Shown piece by piece: positions 35,486 to 42,209 of a stretch of DNA of 64,000 nt. A program made the position numbers and the translations under genes. The stretch's first letter is position 1; each line of letters starts with the position of its first letter. Origin of the DNA: JBFWUW01 sp050247075 (GTDB taxonomy: Bacteria; Planctomycetota; Planctomycetia; Pirellulales; JBFWUW01); contig JBFWUW010000035.1 in NCBI GenBank assembly GCA_050247075.1, forward strand, positions 1 through 64,000, read 5' to 3'. The notes under the pieces are model-generated. The model saw only the letters and a program-made list of their open reading frames with translations, made no database searches and had not been told where the DNA came from.

Positions 35486-38400
35486 TCAATTCTTGCTGAG
35501 GGTTTCGTCCAGATTCAACAACACGCGCGACACCAAGGTCCAGGCGGCGGCGTCTTGGGGAGTGGTGTTTTCCGGAATAGCCGGCAGTTTGGCGGGATCA
35601 CCCGTGGCGACTTCGCGGATATCCAACCAGCCTTCGGCCAACCGCTGGCGGCGGGAAAGCAGCAAAGCCAGAATCTCTTCCCGTTCGGCCGCGGATGGTG
35701 GACGGGCCGTACACAAACGAAAGGCGTAATCGGCCCGCTGGGCATCGTCGGCCCCCCCTTCGCGCAGCACCCGCAGCGCCATGGCCTGGGCCGATTCGGT
35801 AAAGATTGTTTCGTTCAGTCCGGCCAGGGCCGCCAGCGGCGTGTTCGAACGAACCCGCCGCGCACACGAAAAATCACCGTTGGGCGCATCAAAGCTCGAC
35901 AGGACCGGGTCGGGCATGGATCGCTTGCGGAAAGCGTACAACGTCCGGCGATAGCGGTCGGGTCCTTGCGTGGGCGTCCAGTAGGCCGGGTAGACGTAGT
36001 TGTAGTCCAGCACGTTCTGCGGCACCGGCGGAATGATCGGCGGGCCACCAACCTTGTGCGTCATCAGGCCCGACACAGACAGGGCAATATCGCGTACAAC
36101 CTCCGCTTCGGCCCGAAAGCGCGGTCCGCGCGCCAACAAATGATTCCGCGGGTCGCGCTCCAACAGCTCCGGAGAAACCCGTGAACTTTGCTGATAAGTG
36201 GCGCTGGTGGCAATCGTCTCGATCAGCCGTTTCTGACTCCAGCCATGTTCCATGAAATCAACCGCCAGCCAGTCCAGCAGATCACGGTAGATGGGAACCT
36301 CGGCTCGGGTGCCAAAGTCCTCGGATGTCTCCACCAACCCCTCGCCAAACATGGCTTGCCAAGCCCGGTTGACGGCCACGCGAGCGGTCAAGGGAGAACG
36401 GGCATCGGCCAGCCAGCGGGCGAATCTCAGCCGATCGGGCTCGTCGGACGCGTCCATGGGATGCAAAGCGGCCGGCGTATGGGGCGCAATCAACTGCCGC
36501 GGCTGGTTCCAACCGCCGCGGTCCAACAGGTGCGTCGGGCGGATGTAGTCGCCCTGGCGTTCCGACAAATGCAACACCGATGTCAGCGCCGTGGGGAATT
36601 GCTTCCAGAGCGCGTCGATCTCGTCGTTGAGTGGTTTCAATTCGGACTGTGACATGCGCCAAGCCGCGAATATCGCCGCTTGTTGCTCCGCGGTTCGCTG
36701 CTCCGCCGGCGTTTGCATGGCCACGATCGCGGCATAGTCGATGGGCAATGCCGAGGGGGCGGGTGTCGTGGTGATGGAGACGCGGCAGCGGCAGAGCATG
36801 TCGTTGCTGCGGATAGCCAGTTTGAATTTGGTGCCAGCGGGCAGGGCCAGCGGCTGTTCAAATTGCACCACTGCCACCGACGGCTGGTTGCGGCGGCCAA
36901 GGCCGCGGTCGGCCTCCCACGACGTGTCGTCGGTTCCGTCAATCAAATAGGCGGCTGGGCCTCGCGTCTTTTTTTCTTCCTTTTGCTCCGGCTCGGAAAA
37001 ATCGGCCGTGGCGTTGACCAGCTTGAGCTTTTCCCAATCCTTGCTGTCCGGTTTTTGCGCCCATGCTTCGATCTCGGTAAGGCCCCACACGCCTCCCGGC
37101 CCGCGCCCCGGCCCGCCAAAGGGAAGGTCACCATGTGTGAGTGCTTCCAATCGCAAACCCGTCACTCCGGCCAGGTCGGGCTGAGCGATGATAAACACAT
37201 CGGCGCTGGGGTGCCCACGCATCAAAATCGACCGGTCGAACAATTGTGTGGGGTGGTTAAGTCCGCTGATGCTTCCCAACTCGGCCGCCTCCAGCGGCGT
37301 CCAGGCGATTTGCTGGGCCGCGATGCTGCTTTCCCAGGCCGCCAATTCTTGCGCCCAATTCGGACGCTGTGCGCGTAGGCGATCTTCAACGCCCCAGATC
37401 GACTGACGGACATGGTCGATCTGTTCTTGCTGTTCGGGCGTGTAGACCCACGATTGGGCCTCGTAGGAGTTGTTCAAGTAACCGAACAGCCCGTAGTATT
37501 CCTCGTGCGAGATTGGGTCGAACTTGTGCGTGTGGCATTGCGCGCACTGTGTAGAGAGCCCCAGCACCGCCTTGCCCAGACAATCCATCCGGTCGAACAT
37601 TTCAAACATCCGGAATTCCTCGGCGATAATCGCCCCTTCCTCGTTCAACATGCTGTTGCGCAGGAATCCCGTGGCGATCATCTGCTCTTGCGTCGCCCCT
37701 GGCAGCAGGTCGCCCGCGATCTGTTCGATCACGAATTGGTCGTAGGGCAGGTCGCGATTGAGGGCCTTGATCACCCAATCCCGCCAGATCCACTGGTCGC
37801 GGAGCATGTCTTTTTCGTAACCGTTGGTGTCGGAGTAGCGGGCCGCATCGAGCCAATGCCTGGCCCACTTCTCGCCGTACCGCTCGCTTTGCAACAGCGC
37901 GGCCAAAGTCGCCGGCAAGCCCTCCCGTTCGTATGCTTCTACTTGTTGCGGCGAAGGGGGCAAGCCAATCACGTCCAGATACAACCGCCGGGCCAACGTG
38001 GAGGGTGTAGCCGGTTCCGCCGCCGACATCGCATGCGCTTTCAGCCTCGCGGCGACAAAGGCATCGACGGGGTGGGCCGGCCCGCCTTCGGGCAGCGGAG
38101 CCTTCTTGGGCAGCACAAACGCCCAATGCTCGGCATACGCGGCCCCTTCGATAATCCATTGGTTCAACGTATTTCGCTGTGCGTCCGAAAGCGGCTTCTT
38201 TTCTTGCGGCGGCGGCATCAACTGGTCGGGATCGGTGGAAGTGATGCGACGGATCAACTCGCTCTCATCCGGCTTGAGGGGCACAATCGCCGCCATCCCC
38301 GACTCTCCCCCCTTGATGGCCCCGTCGCGCGTGTCGAGCCGCAAACCAGCGTGCCGCGTTCCTTCGTCCTGTCCGTGGCAGGCCGCGCAATGCTCGGCCA

Positions 38401-38557
38401 AGATCGGCTGCACGTCGCGCTCAAAGTCAATCTCTCCCGAGAGCGCCGCGCCGCCACACAAGGCGCAGGAAACCAGGGCCAACACGCCCGCGGCGGCCAA
38501 TCCAACTGACGGGTTGCAATACTTCATGGGGAGCGCCAAAAGCGAGGATCGTTTCAT
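35486..38557 (-). CDS. PSCyt1/DUF1549/DUF1553 cytochrome-type exported protein
   Basis: 1023 residues. Signal segment up to about 40 (an alternative ATG at 38527 would begin the leader at MKYCNPSVG). A planctomycete cytochrome-c module follows with CAACHG near residue 57. DUF1549 contains a second CXXCH, CAQCHTHKFDPI, near residue 340. A beta-rich segment (about 450-600, ADVFIIAQPDLAGVTGLRLEAL and onward) probably forms a carbohydrate-binding-like sandwich; DUF1553 closes the protein (about 700-1000). Two predicted haem sites point to electron transfer outside the cytoplasm. Confidence 0.9.
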   Translation of the reverse strand: MKRSSLLALPMKYCNPSVGLAAAGVLALVSCALCGGAALSGEIDFERDVQPILAEHCAACHGQDEGTRHAGLRLDTRDGAIKGGESGMAAIVPLKPDESELIRRITSTDPDQLMPPPQEKKPLSDAQRNTLNQWIIEGAAYAEHWAFVLPKKAPLPEGGPAHPVDAFVAARLKAHAMSAAEPATPSTLARRLYLDVIGLPPSPQQVEAYEREGLPATLAALLQSERYGEKWARHWLDAARYSDTNGYEKDMLRDQWIWRDWVIKALNRDLPYDQFVIEQIAGDLLPGATQEQMIATGFLRNSMLNEEGAIIAEEFRMFEMFDRMDCLGKAVLGLSTQCAQCHTHKFDPISHEEYYGLFGYLNNSYEAQSWVYTPEQQEQIDHVRQSIWGVEDRLRAQRPNWAQELAAWESSIAAQQIAWTPLEAAELGSISGLNHPTQLFDRSILMRGHPSADVFIIAQPDLAGVTGLRLEALTHGDLPFGGPGRGPGGVWGLTEIEAWAQKPDSKDWEKLKLVNATADFSEPEQKEEKKTRGPAAYLIDGTDDTSWEADRGLGRRNQPSVAVVQFEQPLALPAGTKFKLAIRSNDMLCRCRVSITTTPAPSALPIDYAAIVAMQTPAEQRTAEQQAAIFAAWRMSQSELKPLNDEIDALWKQFPTALTSVLHLSERQGDYIRPTHLLDRGGWNQPRQLIAPHTPAALHPMDASDEPDRLRFARWLADARSPLTARVAVNRAWQAMFGEGLVETSEDFGTRAEVPIYRDLLDWLAVDFMEHGWSQKRLIETIATSATYQQSSRVSPELLERDPRNHLLARGPRFRAEAEVVRDIALSVSGLMTHKVGGPPIIPPVPQNVLDYNYVYPAYWTPTQGPDRYRRTLYAFRKRSMPDPVLSSFDAPNGDFSCARRVRSNTPLAALAGLNETIFTESAQAMALRVLREGGADDAQRADYAFRLCTARPPSAAEREEILALLLSRRQRLAEGWLDIREVATGDPAKLPAIPENTTPQDAAAWTLVSRVLLNLDETLSKN

Positions 38558-38865
38558 TCAAAGGCGGGGCGAACCAAGACGCTCAGCCCGCATGCGCTGA
38601 GGGATACCACACCTTTATCGTACCCAAGCGCCTGGTCCCGCGAAAGTTTGATGTGCGATCGAGTTCCCAGCGGCCGTCCCGCAGCCATCGAACTCCAGGC
38701 AGTCCGCTTCCCTAGACGCCTGAGAGCGCGATCCGGCGGTGGCCGCCGGTGACCGTGATGGCTAAACTGCGGGAAGTGCCCGGCCGTGCTTGATTAGGCT
38801 GGCGAGCCGGTCTGCCGTTGGCTTATCGAAGTGAAAAGCTCCACCGTTGTTCCCCCAAACTGGCG
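38558..38865. other. Divergent intergenic region, no gene
   Basis: 308 bp between the DUF1549 gene and the DJ-1/PfpI gene, which point away from each other. It holds short GC-rich hairpins (for example around 38583-38602 and 38733-38749) but no clear promoter boxes. Confidence 0.5.
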
Positions 38866-39459
38866 ATGCCGCAAAACCTGGCAATTCTGATTTTCGACGA
38901 TGTGGAAGTCCTCGACTTTTGCGGGCCGTTCGAGGTTTTTTCCGTAGCGGCCCGGCAGGCCGATCCGTTGGCGTTTAACGTCTTCACAGTGGCGGAAAGC
39001 GCCGGGCCCGTGCTGGCCCGCAACGGCCTCAGCGTCAATCCGGCATTTCAACTGAAAGATTGCCCACGGCCCGATATTCTGTTGGTGCCGGGTGGGCAGG
39101 GCAGCCGCCGTGAAATGCACAATGCGGCTTTGATCGAATGGATTAGGCAAACCGCTGGCCGGGCCGAGTTGACGCTTTCTGTTTGCACCGGAGCCTTGCT
39201 GCTGGCCAAAGCGGGCCTGCTGGACGGCCTAGAAGCCACCACCCATCACCACGCCCTTGATCTGCTGCGCGAGAACGCACCCGCAACGACGGTTCTTGCG
39301 GGGCGCCGTTTCGTGGACAATGGGGAGGTGATCTGCTCCGCCGGTATTTCGGCCGGAATTGACATGAGCCTGTACGTCGTTAGCCGCCTGCTTGGCCAAG
39401 AGGCCGCCCGGCGGACGGCTGACCAAATGGAATACGATTGGCAGCCGTCAGGCAGTTAG
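38866..39459 (+). CDS. DJ-1/PfpI family protein
   Basis: 197 residues from the ATG at 38866. Class-I amidotransferase-like fold of the DJ-1/PfpI superfamily: LAILIFDDVEVLDFCGPFEVF, DILLVPGGQGSRRE, and the nucleophile elbow TLSVCTGALLLAKAGLLDG with the Cys near 103. The TTHHHALDLL and CSAGISAGIDMSLYVVSRL segments match the subgroup of AraC-type regulators without the DNA-binding domain and isonitrile hydratase-like enzymes. Exact activity is not predictable. It is convergent with the YaiI gene, 20 bp apart. Confidence 0.9.
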   Translation: MPQNLAILIFDDVEVLDFCGPFEVFSVAARQADPLAFNVFTVAESAGPVLARNGLSVNPAFQLKDCPRPDILLVPGGQGSRREMHNAALIEWIRQTAGRAELTLSVCTGALLLAKAGLLDGLEATTHHHALDLLRENAPATTVLAGRRFVDNGEVICSAGISAGIDMSLYVVSRLLGQEAARRTADQMEYDWQPSGS

Positions 39460-39479
39460 CTGGCGTTGCCTTGTCGGGG

Positions 39480-39926
39480 CTACTTGGCCTTGGTGAGGCA
39501 GCGGTCGAGTTGGTTGGCAAACGCCTGCCGGTCGCGGGCGCTGAAGTTGGCGGGTCCGCCCATGATCTGGCCCTCGCCGCGCAGTCCGTCGAGCATGTTT
39601 CGCACCGCCAGCCGCTCGCCGACGTTGGCCTCGGTATAGTGGTGCCCTCGCGGATCAATGGCTTGCCCTCCCTTGGCCACCACGTCCGCGGCCAGCGGGA
39701 TATCGGCGGTTATCACCAGATCGCCGGGCGCAACCAGTTCCACAATACGGCGGTCAGCCAAATTCATGCCGCCAGGGACGAGGATGGCATCGATGTATTC
39801 CGAACGAGGAATACGCATCGACTGGTTGGCAACAAGCGTGACCTGGATCTTTCGCCGTTCCGCCGCGCGAAACAGGAGTTCCTTGATCGTGACGGGACAG
39901 GCGTCGGCATCGACCCAGATTCGCAT
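39480..39926 (-). CDS. YaiI/YqxD family protein (DUF188, UPF0178)
   Basis: 148 residues from the ATG at 39926, where the family begins with MRIWVDADACPV. Other conserved segments are DLVITADIPLAADVV, GHHYTEANVGERLAVRN and GGPANFSARDRQAFANQLD. The Asp-rich PIN-like fold suggests nuclease activity, but the function is unproven. A longer open frame to 40136 has no homology. Confidence 0.93.
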   Translation of the reverse strand: MRIWVDADACPVTIKELLFRAAERRKIQVTLVANQSMRIPRSEYIDAILVPGGMNLADRRIVELVAPGDLVITADIPLAADVVAKGGQAIDPRGHHYTEANVGERLAVRNMLDGLRGEGQIMGGPANFSARDRQAFANQLDRCLTKAK

Positions 39927-40020
39927 GGATTTCAACTGACCTTGAGCGATCCGTTCGTCCCTTGGAAATCTCGTGGCATCCGAAGCGAAATGTAATGGAG
40001 TTGATGATCGGCGGCAGTAC

Positions 40021-40048
40021 GCCGCGACGCGGTAGCGGAGCGCGGCGG
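40021..40048. terminator. GC-rich stem-loop downstream of the retropepsin gene
   Basis: CGCCGCG (40021-40027) and CGCGGCG (40042-40048) form a 7-bp stem. It lies about 100 bp beyond the retropepsin stop and 95 bp ahead of the YaiI gene start. There is no T-run, so terminator function is a guess. Confidence 0.3.
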
Positions 40049-40150
40049 CTTTCGTCAACATCGCAACGGAGTGATCGTTGAGAGCGGAAAGCCAATTCGC
40101 CACTTTAGCAAGAAAAATCCACTGAACTTGCGGCAAGACGATTACGGCCT

Positions 40151-40567
40151 CTATTTCGGTCGAATATCAAATACCTCGCGCGAACGAAAGAAGCAGGCGT
40201 CGAACTCCAGGAAAAAGTTCACTTGTCCCAAAATCACGGACATGGCATCGGTCTTGGCCCACGCGAACGCCAGCCGCACGGGCGAAAGGTTGCCGATCAC
40301 GGCCGTAGCCACAACAACGCGCGCTTCTACGGTTGCGAGGTTTCCGCTTAGTTCGACGGATTTGGCCTGTTGCAGCCAATCGAATCCAAGTTGTGCACCG
40401 ATTGAATACGGCATGACGTTAATGGCGGCTCCCGTGTCCACGAGTCCAGTCGTCTTGATGACATTTTCGCCGCCAATCAAAGTCAAGGGAAGCATCGGCG
40501 CGAGACTCGCATTTGCCAACATTGGATCGCGTGGCAGATACGGAAATTGCTCAGAGGAGGGCGTCAT
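40151..40567 (-). CDS. Retropepsin-like aspartic protease domain protein
   Basis: 138 residues from the ATG at 40567. The single active-site motif is LVDTGAAINVMP (D44-T45-G46), and the ending AMSVILGQVNFFLEFDACF resembles the ILG(x)dFL flap-to-C-terminal segment of retropepsins; such domains must dimerise to make a full active site. There is no signal peptide or membrane segment, so it acts in the cytoplasm. Its start overlaps the stop of a 70-codon gene by four bases (ATGA), a coupled two-gene unit. Substrate and role are unknown. Confidence 0.82.
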   Translation of the reverse strand: MTPSSEQFPYLPRDPMLANASLAPMLPLTLIGGENVIKTTGLVDTGAAINVMPYSIGAQLGFDWLQQAKSVELSGNLATVEARVVVATAVIGNLSPVRLAFAWAKTDAMSVILGQVNFFLEFDACFFRSREVFDIRPK

Positions 40568-40776
40568 TGTGGCGTCTGCCCGTCTTCTTCCAAAGCTTGC
40601 ATCATCGTCGCGGCTGCCACGAAGGCACGATCCGGGGACCAAATCGGGTACACCTGGCCGGCTTCAATGAGGCTGCTTTCGTCTTGTTCCAGTTCTTGAG
40701 CCAGGAGCAGGATCAGCCGAATCTTGTCTTGCCGCGACAACGACTGCACATTCGGCAACATTTCCGTGAGCAACAT
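40564..40776 (-). CDS. Small protein coupled to the retropepsin gene
   Basis: 70 residues from the ATG at 40776, which has GAGGGTG five bases upstream; a TTG one codon earlier is less likely. The N-terminal half (LPNVQSLSRQDKIRLILLLAQELEQD) is an amphipathic helical segment, and the C-terminal half (QVYPIWSPDRAFVAAATMMQALEED) is a second conserved-looking block. I cannot name a family. Similar small helical proteins ahead of retropepsin-like genes are, as far as I recall, a recurring pair in cyanobacteria and planctomycetes. It may be a partner or substrate of the protease. Confidence 0.72.
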   Translation of the reverse strand: MLLTEMLPNVQSLSRQDKIRLILLLAQELEQDESSLIEAGQVYPIWSPDRAFVAAATMMQALEEDGQTPQ

Positions 40777-40835
40777 CAATTCACCCTCGATTCAATTTGT
40801 TTCAGCCGTATAAACGCTCCGCTAGCGCGTCACGG

Positions 40836-42140
40836 CTAACCAAACAATCCTGGTATCCCCTCGCTCTCCTCAATCACTTTGTGCTTGTGGAGTTGTTCCA
40901 GGTCTAGCCCGACCAGTTTGAAGACGCTGGCAATGGTGTTTTCCGGGCTGACCGGTGTGTGCGCTGGGTAGGCGGCGAATTGGTCGCTGGCACCGATCAC
41001 CCGGCCGCCGGGGATGCCGGCACCGGCGATGACGTAGGAGAAGACGAACGGCCAGTGGTCGCGCCCGGCGGCGGCGTTGATCTTGGGTGTGCGGCCGAAC
41101 TCGCCCGTGACTAGCACCAAGGTCTTGTCCAACCGGCCGCGGTCGCGCAAGTCGGCCAGCAGGGCGGAGAGCGTTTGATCGACCTGCGGTGCCTGGATGT
41201 TCTTGAGCTTGTTGAAGTTGTCGCCGTGGTTGTCGAAGCCGTTGTCGTTGATGGGATGCTCGCGCCAGTTGACCTGCACGAACCGCACGCCCGACTCGAC
41301 CAGCCGCCGGGCCATCAGCGCCCCTTGGCCAAACGAGTACCGCCCGTAACGGTCGCGGAGCGCGTCGGCCTCTTGCGACAGGTCGAACGCCTGCCGGGCA
41401 GCGCTGCTGGTGGCCAGGGCAAAGGCCCGCTGGTAGGCGGCGTCAAAAGCGGCCGTGTCGCTGCTTTCGACATGCCGTTGAAAATCCTCGACCGTGCCAA
41501 ACAGCCGCTGCCGCCGCGCGGCCCGCTCGTCGGTAACGCTGGCGGGCGGCGTCATCACGGCGATCTTTTCCGGCGGGGCCAGGGCATCGGCCACGCGGAA
41601 GGGGGCGTAAATGTTGCCCAAAAAGCCGCCATCTTGCCCGTTGGGGGTGATCGGGCTATCGACCAACCGCGGGCCAATGACCACCGAACCGATCGGGTTT
41701 TGCCGCTGGGCAAAGCAAGCCACGCTGGCGCCCATGTTGGGGTATTGCTGGCCGCGGATGATCTGGTTGCCCGTCATCATGTAGTGGGCGGCACGGGGAT
41801 GCTCGGTATCGTTGTGCGTGGCCGAACGGACGATGGTGTACAGATCGCTGGTCTGGGCCAGTTGCGGCAGCAGTTCGCAAATCTGAATGCCTGGCGTGCG
41901 GGTGGCGATCGGCTGATACAGCCCGCGGATGCCGTCGGGTGCCTTGGGCTTGAGGTCAAACATATCTTGCTGCGGCGGCCCGCCCCACAGAAACAGCAGA
42001 ATGACGGAAATGTCGTTATCGCCGTCGGCCAGACCAGCCTCTTGCGCGCGGAGCAAGCCTGGTAGCGAAAGGCCGAGTGCGCCTGCCGCGCCGACTTGGA
42101 GGAATTCGCGGCGGGAGTGGGAGGGGTGGAGATGGAGCAT
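40836..42140 (-). CDS. DUF1501 family exported protein
   Basis: 434 residues with a clear Tat leader (HSRREFLQVGAAGALGLSLPG). The DUF1501 fold is shown by ILLFLWGGPPQQDMFDLKP, GVRFVQVNWREHPINDNGFDNHGDNF, LVLVTGEFGRTPKINAAAGRDHWP and NTIASVFKLVGLDLEQL. It is downstream of the 930-residue DUF1549 gene with a 69-bp gap containing an interspersed repeat. It is the third DUF1501 gene of the window and is fairly divergent from the one at 34 kb. Confidence 0.9.
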   Translation of the reverse strand: MLHLHPSHSRREFLQVGAAGALGLSLPGLLRAQEAGLADGDNDISVILLFLWGGPPQQDMFDLKPKAPDGIRGLYQPIATRTPGIQICELLPQLAQTSDLYTIVRSATHNDTEHPRAAHYMMTGNQIIRGQQYPNMGASVACFAQRQNPIGSVVIGPRLVDSPITPNGQDGGFLGNIYAPFRVADALAPPEKIAVMTPPASVTDERAARRQRLFGTVEDFQRHVESSDTAAFDAAYQRAFALATSSAARQAFDLSQEADALRDRYGRYSFGQGALMARRLVESGVRFVQVNWREHPINDNGFDNHGDNFNKLKNIQAPQVDQTLSALLADLRDRGRLDKTLVLVTGEFGRTPKINAAAGRDHWPFVFSYVIAGAGIPGGRVIGASDQFAAYPAHTPVSPENTIASVFKLVGLDLEQLHKHKVIEESEGIPGLFG

Positions 42141-42172
42141 AGCGGGAGTCTTCAGCTTTCAGTTTCCAGTAT

Positions 42173-42206
42173 TCATTCGACACTCGGCATTCGTCACTCG
42201 ACACTC
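42173..42206. repeat. Interspersed ACTCGGCATTC-type repeat, copy 2
   Basis: The first 20 bp match 15775-15794 exactly and are followed by two further CACTCG units. It sits between the DUF1549 stop and the DUF1501 start. Confidence 0.65.
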
Positions 42207-42209
42207 TAA

